Assembly: GCA_001599915.1 (NCBI GenBank) | Contig: BCIG01000025.1 | Coordinates: 371,676 to 435,675 of the forward strand | Source: Symbiotaphrina buchneri | Lineage: Eukaryota > Ascomycota > Symbiotaphrinales > Symbiotaphrinaceae | Length of the DNA: 64,000 bases | Direction: 5' to 3' | Shown: in pieces, positions 20,826 through 32,361 of the stretch | Numbering within the stretch: position 1 is the first letter of the stretch | How the letters are laid out: the number at the start of each line of letters is the position of its first letter | Made by a program: the position numbers and the translations under genes | Notes under the pieces: model-generated | What the model saw: the letters and a program-made list of their open reading frames with translations, nothing else | Databases searched by the model: none | Told to the model about the DNA's origin: nothing

Positions 20826-23409
20826 ATGTACAATCCGTATCAAGGTGCGGCCTGCTTCCCTTGCCTTGGAATGATCCCTGGTTATGCCCGTATAATCATG
20901 GTCATAGAAGGAGATGCTGACTCGATACCAGCCCAAGGCTCATATGGCAGAGCCCCAGCTTACGGTGGCTTTCCTGGACAACCTGGTGGGCCACCCGGCA
21001 TGGGGCTGCCCCCAGGATTGGCGGGTATGAGAAACTTCCGGACATCTACTTGATGGGATCTTGCTGACAGATATCCAAGGAGCGCCAGGTGTATCTGCTC
21101 CTCCTGGAGTTGCCCCTCCGCCGGGAATGCAGCAGTCGCAGAGCACTCAGCCAGGGCGACCTGGCGGCTTACCACCGAATTTTCAGCCCCCTGCCAATAT
21201 GCCCAACATCAATTTCTCCGCACCTGTCATCCGGTTGGGGACATCTGGGCCTTCCAAGCCATCAACACCTTTGACGACAGGACCGGGTGGCCGCAAAGAC
21301 AGTAATGCAGAACCCATATCGGCGGGTGGTCGGCCGGGGTTGGGCGCTGGGCACGGCGGAGATCACCAGAGACAAGGGATTCGTGAAAGCATGATGGCTT
21401 TGGTGCCTCCTAGCAAGGAGGAGGTCTTGCGGACAGTTTTCGTCGGGGGCATCACAGCAGGGGTAAGCGACGAGGATATAGAGAGGATACTGCGGTCAGT
21501 TGGCAATCTAAGACGTTGGACTCGAGCAACAGACGCGGACGACAAGCCTTGTACATTTGGTTTTGCTGAGTTCGAGGATGCAGAGAGCTTAGCCATGGCC
21601 GTGGAGCTGCTACGGGATGTGGAAATACCGAAGAAAACGTTGGCTAACGGCACAAGTAAAGAGGATGGGGATGACAGTGGAGAAGTGAGAAAATTCTTGG
21701 TGAGGCTCGTTCCTGCAAGGCTCTGACTATCCGCTGATGCTGTAAGTTCGTCGTGGATGATGCATCGCTTGACTATCTCAAGCAATACAGAGCTTCACAT
21801 AACGAAGATCCGATGGCGGAGCAGGCACGACTAGATTCGGCAAGGAGTAGGCTGAATGCAGTGCTTGCGGATATTGCTAATCCCTCCAAGCCAAATGGAG
21901 CAGACCATGAGGGTGACAGTGTCATGCAAGATGGTGACGTCAGAACGGACAACCAGCAAGCCGAGATTGTCACTATCCCTCTTTCTGCGGAGGACGAGCT
22001 CTCGGATATCCCTGCAGAAATGCGGGAGACGGTAGCTAAGGAAATAGCGGCTTTCCGCGAGCGAAGTAACCGGCGTGATCTGGAACGTCTCAGAAGAGAA
22101 GAAGACATGGAAGCACTGGAGAGACAACGGAGTGGGAATGCAAGGACGAACAGGATAGCATCGCCGCCTTTATCCGCACCAAGTGGCCCTGCTGGGGGTG
22201 CCAATGGGATCCCCGTTGGGCCAAGGGACCGGGGCATACAAGGTGCGCCTGCGGGCCCAAGGGGCTTCCAAGGGCAGCAAATACCGCGTGATTACCAAAA
22301 GGGTGTTGCTTTCGTCAACGGCTCCAGCAGCAACGGAGCGACAGCCATAGACTGGACAAACCGCGATGGCGAGGATAGTGACGCCAGCGATGAGGAGTTA
22401 GAGCGCAGACGAAGGGAGAAAAAAGATGCGGAACAGGAAAAGCTCTTCTTGGACCAAGAACGCAGATGGCTAAACAGAGAAAGAAGTAGGACAGCTGCTT
22501 TGGAGCGAGAGAAAGCTAGAGATATGGAAGAGGAAGCACAACGGAAGATCGAACGAGACGCTATGGCCAAGAGACTCAAGGAATGGGATGACAACCTCGA
22601 AGCTAGTAGAAAAGTGGAGCAATACTATGCTGACCGCAGCTTATGGATTCGAAATCGAGCAACCTTCCGAAGCAGAGAAATGGAGATGGACGAACGTGAC
22701 CGTTCTGCCGAGGAGAGGGAGAAACTGCGCGAAAGAGAGAGGGCCGAGCAAGCTAAGGGCATGGCGGATCAATTCCTTGCGCAGCAAGCAGAAGAGCTTG
22801 AGCAGAAATCCAAAGAACCTCAACGCTTCAAATTGTCATTGGGAGCAGCAGCGCAGAGAGCTCACGCCGCTGCCGCGCCCAGACGAACAGCTGCTGAAGT
22901 TGAAGGTCTGCTCGAGGACGAGGAAGAGACCGAGCAGACGACAAAACGCACGCTCGTTCCTATCAAATTCGATACCGCAGCGGAAGCACAAGGCCTCACC
23001 GAACAGGAACGTGCGCAAGCTGTTCGTCAGCTCGCAGCGGACATACCTTCTGATAAGGATGGACTATGGTCGTGGCCGGTGAAGTGGGAGTTTGTAGACG
23101 AAACAATACTCAGTGAGCAATTGAAGCCTTTCGTGGAAAAGAAGATCGTGGAATACTTGGGGGTTCAGGAGCAGATGCTGGTAGAGGTCGTGGAGGATCA
23201 TATCAGGAAGAGGGGCCCACCCCAGCAGTTGGTCCAAGAACTAGAAGGGGTAAGTGCAGAGCATATCCATTGTCCGAAGACTTGTCCCTATGTCACATTA
23301 CTGACTGCTTTCTCAGGCACTTGACGAAGAAGCAGAGGTCCTGGTGAAGAAGCTTTGGCGGATGGTCATATTTTTCTCCGAAAGCGAGAAGCGAGGACTC
23401 TCCGCATAA
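20826..23409 (+). CDS. RNA-binding splicing factor with RRM and PWI domain, RBM25-like
   Basis: Five exons (20826-20844, 20932-21024, 21080-21699, 21747-23249, 23317-23409) give 775 aa. The N-terminus is Gly/Pro-rich (GGFPGQPGGPPGMG). An RRM follows around 165-250 with RNP2-like TVFVGGI and RNP1-like FGFAEFED. The middle is a long charged RE/RD/ER-rich coil. The C-terminus is a PWI domain (WPVKWEFVDETIL, KKIVEYLGVQEQMLVEVVEDHI, EAEVLVKKLWRMVIF). Human RBM25 and yeast Snu71 of U1 snRNP share this plan, so a role in U1-linked splice-site choice is the inference. The first exon has 19 coding bases. An alternative in-frame acceptor at 21070 would add three residues. Confidence 0.9.
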
Positions 23410-23703
23410 TAGATTGGGTAGACGGAAGTGACATGCAAGGTTCTGCTTGCTTGCATTCCTGGGTTTCTCAATTGCCCACCTAGGCCTCCTTACCATCGTA
23501 CCGGCGCTGGGCTAAGAGGTAATACTCATTGCTATTTGAAGATAGTGGTCTCTCGCATCATGTGGTCGCCCGGCTCCGCTGGTTCGCCATCAAGACATTT
23601 AGAGTGGCTCGGCAATTGACCCTGTTAACCCCTCGCTGGATCAGAGTCTCGTATGTGCAGTTTCCCTCGTATATTCTCGGTGTAGCTCCTGAGAAGACAA
23701 CAT

Positions 23704-24815
23704 CTAGTCTCTCTTCCCAGTGGCCGATCCGTTGCCTCCCCCATACATAGGAAGTCCATATCCTCCTCCGTATCCCCTTCCAGGCCCCTCTGTGAACCCC
23801 AGCCGGTCTGCTCGGTGGAATTTCAAGCGGCGAGGTAGTTCGACGCCTCTGAAGTATGCTACACAGACCGCAGCACTCGCTCCCGCGCTCAACAAACAGT
23901 ATACCAGAGTGCTCAAATACAAATGCCCGCCGACACCAGTCCATCCACTTGGTAGCTGTGTATTAGGGTACCATCGCACGCTCAGCCGCAATGGAAGCGC
24001 ATCGCCGATGACAATCCTGGTGTTGCGCGTGTTGTGGCTTACCGAGTAGGCTATCGCAGCATCGATCACGCCAGGAGCGACCGACTTAGGCGCCGCATGC
24101 AGGAGGACATTCAAATTATTGGAAACGTGCAAATGTGATTTCTGCAGTGTCCCAGTCAAAGCGATGATCATGGGTATATAATCATCATTTGCGCTGGTGG
24201 ACCCGGTTATTTCGTGTTCGCTGCCGTAGGAGTCGAGCAACGGCCGCTGCGGGATCCGACAGGTCATTGGTACATCGTTGTGAACGTAGAACTCGAGAAG
24301 GTGGAAGAAAGTGTCATCTATGAAAGGTATCGTGCAATTTACATCTATATGCCATTAGTATGCCTGTCAGGGAAGACGAAGCATGCAAGGGTCGTGTGAT
24401 CCTTCGGACTTACCCTGTTCAACACCAAAATAGAGCTCAAGAGGTCTACCTGTCTCATTACATGCCGGAAACGGCACGTACTGTAGCACGCCTTGAGCAT
24501 CCTGTATCTGAAGCATATCGTATCAGCTTGCTGCAGGCGTTGAAGAAGGTTCAGGCAGAGAGAACAAACATGTTCACCTGTGTCACTGCGTTGTCCCGTC
24601 GCACCATCAGCATTGCACTCTTAGATGATTTTGACAGAAGAAGACACGTACATTGTCCTATTCAAGCAGGACATTGAAATTGCCTGGGCAGGCGCATATG
24701 AAGCTCTTCTGATCGGCTGCAAAGGCTTCTCACTGCTGACTGCGCCTGCCAAACTGGCACAGAATATTATTGCCGCATGGCACAGTAGCCGTACCGACTT
24801 GAACTCCAGAAACAT
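23704..24815 (-). CDS. fungal membrane glycoprotein of unknown function
   Basis: Four exons (24815-24652, 24585-24570, 24507-24414, 24344-23704) give 304 aa; the second exon is only 16 bases. Residues 1-26 are a signal peptide (MFLEFKSVRLLCHAAIIF). The lumenal part has Asn-x-Thr/Ser sites (NRT, NET, NCT) and several Cys, including CRIPQRP, then VGGHLYLSTLVYCLLSAGASAAVCVAYF as a single C-terminal membrane helix, followed by a cytosolic Gly-rich basic tail. I recall similar single-pass proteins across Pezizomycotina but no function. A longer in-frame start at 24866 would hide the signal peptide. It converges on the RBM25-like gene. Confidence 0.8.
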
Positions 24816-25298
24816 AGTGCTGTATGCACGGCCGTGGAACGTCAGCGTGGGGTCATGCCATACCAAAATATTACCACATCTCGGACTATAGAATGGTGTT
24901 GATGATGGGGATCGATCAACACGTTACAGTCACAACGGAAGCGCAGTACTCGCGAATAACGCCGCTAAGGCCCAACCCGATTAAAATGATAGGTAGGTAT
25001 CTAGCGATAACTTCACTTTATACAACAGCAATCTTATACTGGGCATCGTCAAAGCTGTAGGCGCGTTGTTCATAATCAATGACGGGATGATGCTAATTCC
25101 ACAAATCCTTCCGAAACGCCCCGTCACACCACATGGAAGACGGCAGAGAATCTGCGAATTGGCCCTCAAAAGCAGACCATCGAACGCCGTAAAGTCTCAA
25201 ACCCCTTTCCCCGGCCACTGGGGCGGAGGCAACGGTTATATCTATCTCAGCACCAGCGGGCTCTTGCGTGATGTCTCGACTACCCTCAAGTAGACAGC
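24816..25298. other. intergenic
   Basis: About 480 bases between the membrane glycoprotein promoter and the Csm1 stop. A short TAGGTAGGTATC element lies near 24990-25005. No gene is supported. Confidence 0.5.
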
Positions 25299-27009
25299 TT
25301 ATTCTTCTACGGCCCTTCTCTTGGTCAAAGCATCCACAACTCTGCGGTAGAAAGCTTCGGCCTGGTGTCGCGGGAAGTTGATCTCTTCCGTCAGGTAATC
25401 CGGTAGGAGATCCAAGAGCTCTCTATCCCGATGCTCGTCTAGAAGTGGCATATAGCAGAACTCCGCGTCATTATAGTCGGCGCTTCTGCTGTCTGCTTCA
25501 GTCGCAACCGCAAGCTTAAAGTGCAGGGCTACGATTGTCAGCAATGCATCCAATAAGAAATACTGTGCGCAAACAATCTTACTTCCGTTGCGACCAGTCT
25601 GAATACAGTCATAGATATCCGCTTCTGTAGTCTTCTTTACATCCCTGAAGATGAGGTTCGTGAGGTCACTGTACAATTCTTCCTTCAGTTGCGCGTTTTG
25701 GGCTGCTTGGGCTGCTTCGGCACCTCCAAGCATGATTGTTCTCGTGGCTGTGTTGGCTTTCACCGCGCTTCCAGGGGTCTTCATGCTCCCGCTTTGTACA
25801 GATGCTGAAGCGTTGCGGGTAGCTGCGATTTTCGCTTGGAGACCTTTGTTCTCATTCTGCGCAGCCGCTAAATCTGCTGATAATTGAGAGATTTGCGACT
25901 GAAGCTTCGAGATCTCCGCATCACGATCTTCCAGTTGCACGCGCAGGGCCTTGCCCTGTTGTGCCAGCGCATTCTGAGATGCAAGATCCTTCTTCAGTGA
26001 CGCGATGAGATTATTTGCAGCTTCGAGCGGCTAAGTCAGCTATGGCATCGCACTTCCGGGGATTATGTATACCTTTGCTCTTCTCCTCAGCGTGGGTCTT
26101 GAGTTTCTCGAAATTGATCTCTGCTTCCTTGATGCCCACTTCGCGCAGATTCCTATACTTTAGGTCGAGATTCTCAAATTTCCTCGTCATTTCGCCCAAC
26201 TTGCGTCGTACCGCTGGATCTGCTCCGCCTCGTTCTGTGTCTGACGCGCTTCCTGCTCGTCTACGGGTAACAGAAAGCTGACGGCTGTTGGAAACGGACC
26301 TTGCTCGGCTGGTGTGGCGCTCATATGGACGGGGTGTCGGCTGCCCTTCACCTTCTTCGTCGATTAGCGATTGATCAACGTCCATTGGTTCTGTCTGCGT
26401 TTCAGGAATCGCTCGTCCTCTTCGTTCGGGGTCTACGGATGCATGTCGTTGGCGACTCTGTGGCTTCTTGCTGGCAGAAGCGGGCTTTGAAGCACCGCGA
26501 GAGGGTTTTGTAGTGCCAGAAAAGTTGCCACGACCTGCAGCCTGTGTTGCAACTGGCTTGCCCTGCTGAGCGGTCGTTTTGGTTTGCCTTGTTTTCCTAG
26601 CAGTATTCCTCGCCGGAGCCATTGGCTCGTCCAATTCATCCCCAGACAGGGCGGAGACTCCCTCCTCTTCTTGCGCCGCAAAATCTTCGACCTCCTCGAC
26701 CTCCTCGACCTCCTCGTTATCAGTCAGGTCTCGCTGATTCTTTTGCTCTTTCAAAGCAGGCCTCTTCTTGTTCCCGGTCTTGTTTGGAGCACGAGACTTC
26801 TTCGCCGCCGTGACTGACGCGCCGCTTGTGCGTCGTGACGGAACTTTGGCCTTGGTAATCTTATTTGCTGGGACCTTGGGACGCCCTCGACCTTTTTTGT
26901 TCGGTGCGATATTCTCGATAGCGGAGTCCGGCGTCAGCATCGCGTCCCCGTCGTCCATTTGATCCTCTGCCTCCGATGCCGTGTCTATCAGTCGGGAAAG
27001 AGTAGACAT
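25299..27009 (-). CDS. pcs1: monopolin subunit Csm1/Pcs1
   Basis: Three exons (27009-26073, 26020-25583, 25528-25299) give 534 aa. The N-terminal 260 residues are basic, with runs of Lys/Arg and Ser typical of chromatin-bound proteins, including KKGRGRPK (AT-hook-like) and an EVEEVEEVED acidic repeat. From about 280 a coiled coil begins (ENLDLKYRNLREVGIK through LEDRDAEISKLQSQISQLSADLAAAQNE). The C-terminal globular domain (about 405-534: ELYSDLTNLIFRDVKK, LHFKLAVATE, DYLTEEINFPR, AFYRRVVDAL) is the Csm1/Pcs1 fold. Known role: V-shaped clamp at kinetochores and rDNA, preventing merotelic attachment. Start chosen at the only early Met. Confidence 0.9.
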
Positions 27010-27413
27010 GGCACTCTGTGATATTAGTTCAGGGCTCTTTTAAATCCGTTCGAGTTCCTCGTGAATGCACGTGCCGGGGCCGAAGCGGGATGACAGGGCG
27101 AGCAGGTCCGTCAGAGTATGAAAGAGTGAAGGGATGGTGGGATTGCGCCAGACTGTACCTGAAAGGTAAACAAATGCACAAACAAGGATGCGGAGCGACG
27201 CGTTTAGCGCTGTAGCGTAATCGGCTAGACTGTGCCACTAATAGTTAGTGCGAAGACCTCGGTTAGCTGCCAATCACCGCAATCTGATCTGGTCCGACCG
27301 GTTTCGCGTGGGTTTGCTTGTGACGGAGATGGTTGACTTCCCCGGTTACTCTCTCCGCCACTGTTCTGACTGAACTTTGACTACCTTCCGTCGGCAAGTC
27401 TATATAACCGACG
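27010..27413. other. divergent promoter of Csm1 and Msp1
   Basis: About 400 bases shared by two divergent genes. No repeat of the GGTACC type is prominent here and no RNA gene is supported. Confidence 0.5.
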
Positions 27414-28711
27414 ATGTCGAGCGAGGGTGGAAGGAGGCTTCGCCTCTTCCAGGATCTAGTCCTAATAGCGGCCGCCGTATGTTGCCCCTTCGGCTTGTCG
27501 CCCCTGCCCAACTGATGTTGTTCCGAATGTAGCAGATATCTACATACTATTTGGTCCGCTATGTCTTATCCAGGCTTGATCCTGAAACAGAAAGACAAGA
27601 AGAGTCACGGCGAAAATCTGCCGCTGTATTACGCAAGGCACTGGGCGAAGACAATGACGTGGACGAGAGGAGCGGGAAGCAGAAGTCACGAAGACCCAGA
27701 AAAGAGGACCTTGTCCTCAACCAGTATGAGCAGGCAATAGCCATGGAGGTCGTTGCGCCGGAGGACATCCCGGTGACATTCGCAGACATTGGTGGCCTCG
27801 ATGATATTATCGACGAACTAAAAGAGTCCGTAATATATCCGCTCACGCTGCCTCACCTGTATTCGCAATCATCTGCCCTCCTGTCAGCTCCATCAGGGGT
27901 GCTGTTATACGGTCCTCCTGGCTGTGGCAAGACCATGCTGGCCAAAGCTCTCGCACATGAGAGCGGTGCATGCTTCATCAATCTTCACATCTCCACCTTA
28001 ACAGAGAAGTGGTACGGAGACTCAAACAAGCTTGTTCATGCTGTCTTTTCTCTTGCGAGAAAGCTACAACCTACTATCGTCTTTATCGATGAAATCGATG
28101 CTGTTCTAGGCCAGAGGAGGAGCGGAGAGCACGAAGCCAGTGGTATGGTCAAGGCAGAGTATGTGCTTACCGTCCTTCATCTTTGCCTGTCGGCCATGTC
28201 CGCTGACAGCGTTTGCAGGTTTATGACCCACTGGGATGGGCTGACGTCAGCAAATACAGCCGGAGAACCACAGAGGATTCTCATACTGGGTGCAACGAAT
28301 CGCATACAGGATATTGATGAAGCTATCTTGCGGCGAATGCCCAAGAAGTTCCCCGTATCTCTCCCGGCGTCGGACCAGCGCCGAAGAATTCTTGACCTTG
28401 TTCTACGGGGCACGAAGATCGACTACGACAATTTCGATGTCGATTACTTGGTCCGAATCATGGCCGGAATGTCAGGAAGTGATATCAAAGAAGCCTGCCG
28501 TGATGCAGCCATGGTTCCCGTCCGAGAATTCATTCGGAGTAAGAGGGAGACCGGCGAACCCATCGAAGGTGTCGATCCGAGCGACGTACGCGGTCTGCGG
28601 ACGGACGATTTCTTCGGAAGGAAAGGGGGCGTGCCGACCATCGAACGGAATCATCATGCCTTCCAGCAAGGTCAAGCTACGGATATCGAAACGGATGACT
28701 CCCAAGATTGA
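27414..28711 (+). CDS. MSP1: AAA ATPase Msp1 (ATAD1), outer-membrane protein extractor
   Basis: Three exons (27414-27476, 27536-28158, 28219-28711) give 392 aa. The first exon encodes MSSEGGRRLRLFQDLVLIAAA; together with ISTYYLVRYVL it makes the N-terminal membrane anchor, split by an intron. The AAA module follows: linker EDIPVTFADIGGLDDIIDELKE, Walker A GPPGCGKT (about 147-154), pore loop EKWYGDSNK, Walker B IVFIDEIDA (about 200), arginine finger region DEAILRRMPKKF. Msp1 pulls mislocalised tail-anchored proteins from mitochondrial and peroxisomal membranes. All key ATPase motifs are intact. A CAG duplicate at the second acceptor allows an extra Gln. Confidence 0.93.
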
Positions 28712-29974
28712 GTGCCCTGGGAGCATAGGCCAGTCATGTTCTTCACGCCTCGCGCCTCGCGCCTCGCAGATTATAGATGCATTGCAGGGAGTTGGTCCTG
28801 GTTTCCATGTACATCTACACTCGATCGCCATGAGACCTTTTAGATACGATGGTTTAATGTGGTCTCCTCTGATAGGAAAATGCGGAGAAGTCCATCAATA
28901 GGGATTGCCGGGAAGCCTCCGCTAGCTTCCGGCGAAACGATCTCCATTTCTTGATTCTGACGGCGCAGAAGCACATGCCTGCATGGAGGGCACTCCCATA
29001 TCTGCTTGGGTGGTCGTACCGTCCCGATAGACCTGCAATTATAGCCTTGGCAATGATAAAACGTGTACGGCCCGCCATCGTGGGATCCGTGTACCTTAGG
29101 GTGGAGGTGGTGGGCAGTATCAGTCCTCGATGCCGGCTTCCCCATCGCCTGATCCAGGTGCAGTGCTAAGAGTCTTTTCGCGGATTATCTGTGAATGCTC
29201 GGGAATCAGAACAACCAAGCGCACGTGCTTCCTTGATGGGATTGTTAAAAAAATAAAACAATAATCTTCCAAGCTTTGCCTAGCTCGTGCACAAAATGAA
29301 TCGACACGCTTTCCATTCGGTTTGCGAATTCCCTGCACTCGGGGATTGAGGGTTTGCCGATCCCACCAGGTGTTGATAACATGGGCTGCCCTGATTATCA
29401 TAATTGGTTGTATAAAGCAGTCATACTAAATAGCATCTAACTTAGGACAATGCGGTAAAATGTTTGTTGTCTACGAAGAATCACATGGCTGCCTCGTTTC
29501 TCACTGCTTCACAGGTGGCAAGCACCTCCAACGATCGTATTATAGACGAAGTTGAAACAACAGTTGATTATCAAACTGGCCGAGAATATCAATATCAAGC
29601 TTGCGGTGTGACCATGATGCTGGCGTTTGTTTCATGAATAACCGCGGCCAAGCAAGCACGTCATTTTAAGGTATACCTTAGTCAGCGCCCGGCAGAAACC
29701 CTTGAGCCACATCCCGCAACCCCGAACGCTGACCGCCTTCTGCGGCTGCGCAGCGGCCGGTGATTTGCCGCACCAGACTCCAGGGTCTAAACCTCCGCCG
29801 AATCTCGAGTGTGACTCCTCTCCGCAAACCTCAATATACCATCGGGTCTCGTTGTTTACAATTTGAATACCTCGGTTTTCGCCGGTCACCGTTCCCAGCC
29901 TCCCCTTCACTGTTCTCATACCCATTCCATAGACCTTCCTTTAACTGTCACGATCCGTCAAGTGGGCCGCCGGC
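28712..29974. other. intergenic, about 1.26 kb
   Basis: Between Msp1 and the cystathionine lyase. Near 28744-28767 there is a small GCCTCGC tandem repeat (three copies). A minus-strand frame at 28840-29145 encodes 101 aa with four spaced cysteines (YHCQGYNC, CPPC); it has an ATG, but no family is recognised and it is treated as doubtful. One GGTATACCTTA motif lies near 29670. Confidence 0.45.
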
Positions 29975-31487
29975 ATGTCCTCCGACTCATCGTCAACAGC
30001 CACCGGCGCCGAAAGCTCCAGGACCTCAACGGGGCCAACGAGCATCCTCGGCAAGGCCTTTTCGCACATCGACTTAGCTGGAAATGACCTACCACCTTCT
30101 CCTGCGCCTTCAAGCCCGCGCAATGGCAGGAAATACGCTCTCGCCACGGAGTTGGTCTATACTGAGGGGACCGATCAGTACAACGCCAGCAGTGTCCCCA
30201 TCTACCAGGTAAGGCCGATGTCTGGCCCTTGAGGGCTTACAAGTGTCTGTATCTTTGCCTAACTTTTCATCTTCTCCTGCAGTCGGCTACCTTTAAGCAA
30301 AACTCTGGGTCCGGAGGAGGAGAGTATGATTACACAAGGTCCGGTAATCCGACAAGGAGCCACCTGGAGCGACACTTAGCCAAGATAATGTCTGCATCTC
30401 GAGCGTTGGTCGTGTCATCAGGCATGGGCGCTCTCGACGTCATTACAAGGCTTCTGCGTCCAGGGGATGAAGTCGTCACCGGTGATGATCTTTACGGCGG
30501 TACCAACCGTCTCCTGAAATACCTGGCAACGAACGGCGGCATAATCGTACATCATGTAGACACTACTAATCCTTCCCGTGTCCAAGACGTGGTTTCCGAG
30601 AAGACTTCTATGGTTTTGCTGGAGTCGCCGACGAACCCCCTCATCAAGATTGCCGACATTCCCACAATCGCCTCAATTGCACATGCGGCGAACCCCAAAT
30701 GTATCGTGGCCGTCGATAACTCTATGTTGTCTCCGATCTTACTCAACCCTCTAGACCTGGGTGCAGACATTGTTTACGAAAGCGGGACAAAGTATCTGTC
30801 GGGTCATCACGATGTTATGGCAGGTGTGCTAGCTGTGAATGACTCGCAACTGGGTGATAGACTCTACTTCACCATCAATGCCTCGGGTTGCGGTCTTTCA
30901 CCCTTCGATTCATGGCTATTGCTCCGCGGCATTAAGACCCTTGGCGTGCGTATGGAAAAGCAGCAGGCGAACGCTCAACGAATTGCCGAATTTTTGGAAT
31001 CGCACGGCTTCCGCGTTCGGTATCCTGGATTGAGATCGCACCCTCAGTACGATCTGCATTGGTCTATGGCTCGAGGTGCAGGCGCTGTGCTCTCCTTCGA
31101 GACTGGCGACGTGAACGTCAGCGAGCGAATTGTCGAAGCCGCTCGGTTATGGGCAATCAGCGTCAGCTTTGGTTGTGTGAACAGTCTAATCAGCATGCCC
31201 TGCAGGATGAGCCATGCTAGTATCGATGCAAAGACGAGGAAGGAGAGAGCAATGCCTGAGGATCTGATCCGGCTCTGCGTTGGGATTGAGGATGTGGATG
31301 ATCTGATTGACGACTTGAGCCGCGCGGTAGGTACTTCCTCTGTGTATTATCATTATCATCGCTGATACATCCGCAGCTCGTGCAAGCCGGTGCAGTAACC
31401 ATCACACAAAATGGCTTTTATGCAGTCCAGCAGCCAGGTGAATCTTCCGAATTCAGGGAGGTGGATAGAGCGGCTCTGGAAGGTTAG
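29975..31487 (+). CDS. STR3: cystathionine beta-lyase
   Basis: Three exons (29975-30208, 30283-31326, 31377-31487) give 462 aa. The family core begins KYALATELVYTEGTDQYNASSVPIYQ, then SATFKQ, EYDYTRSGNPTR, SSGMGALD, GDDLYGGTNRLL and VLLESPTNPLIKI. The pyridoxal-phosphate Lys is in SGTKYLSGHHDVMAG (about Lys248). This is the fungal beta-lyase/gamma-synthase-like branch of Cys/Met-metabolism enzymes, cleaving cystathionine to homocysteine, pyruvate and ammonia in methionine synthesis. The N-terminal 50 residues are Ser/Pro-rich. The C-terminal exon (LVQAGAVTITQNGFY) was found by frame. Confidence 0.92.
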
Positions 31488-32361
31488 ATCTGGTGTGCTT
31501 CGAGAAACATGTCGGAAATTGATTTTATGGAGTCTGGGGGGAGGCGTTGGACATGCAAAAGTATCGGCGTTTGTTCTTGGCGGGCGGTCAGGAGGTCGAC
31601 CAATTCCCACCGCATCCAAGCATTTCAAAGTCTGCGTTCTAAGTGAAGAAAATTTTGCGGCCTCATTTCATTCATCATGGATGTCCAGATCTCTCTGTCA
31701 AATAATAACTATGAAGGGATAAGGCACGTCGGACCGTTGCGACTCCATTGGCCAATCACAGAATCTAAAATGTAGTCATGGCCGGTATCCTCAGAATTGC
31801 CGCGGCTTGGTCCCAAAACAACGGCTAGTAGACATCTACCATTGTTTAAGCAACAATCCGGCTGCTAGCCGCGGAGGATGAGAATCCATCATCATACCCT
31901 AGATGAGTTCACGTCCAGGGGTTGTCAGACCCCGGGTCAAGGACAACACACCGCGCCTGTACGGTCCAGTCACAGGAGTGCGCGACGAGCGAAGAGTGTC
32001 ATATAACCAGCCAATCGGGAACCTGCCACCGACATTGCACGAGCAGATCCAAACATGCCCTCTGAACTGCTAATAGACAAGCCCACCGAGCTAAGGTTGT
32101 ATGCCACTTGGACTTCTTCAGGAGACCCTGCGTAACCGGGTAGTACCTCAATTGTGTGCGTGTGATGCTCATCGTCTTTTAGCATGCCTCACCCAGCCAG
32201 CACTGGCCTAGCCCCCAGAGCCGGTCTCTGTACAACTCCTGTTATGTCCTGGCCGGCTACCAATCTTTGTAAACCGACGGTTGAACACCGAGATCCGAAC
32301 GGGGAAATAGTGACTGATGAGACGCAGGGGCGGTTCCAGCTGCTCCTGGAAGATATATATC
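31488..32361. other. intergenic
   Basis: About 870 bases between two convergent genes. No coding region, repeat or RNA gene can be supported; a 71-codon minus frame at 31970-32185 has no recognisable content. Confidence 0.5.

Noticed and set aside
27195-27245. tRNA-like GTAGCGTAATCGGCTAGA stretch
   Set aside because: It resembles a D-arm, but no matching acceptor stem or T-arm (GGTTCGA) follows at the right distance.
28840-29145. 101-codon minus-strand frame with four cysteines
   Set aside because: The cysteine spacing is irregular and nothing else supports a gene; kept only as a note in the intergenic entry.
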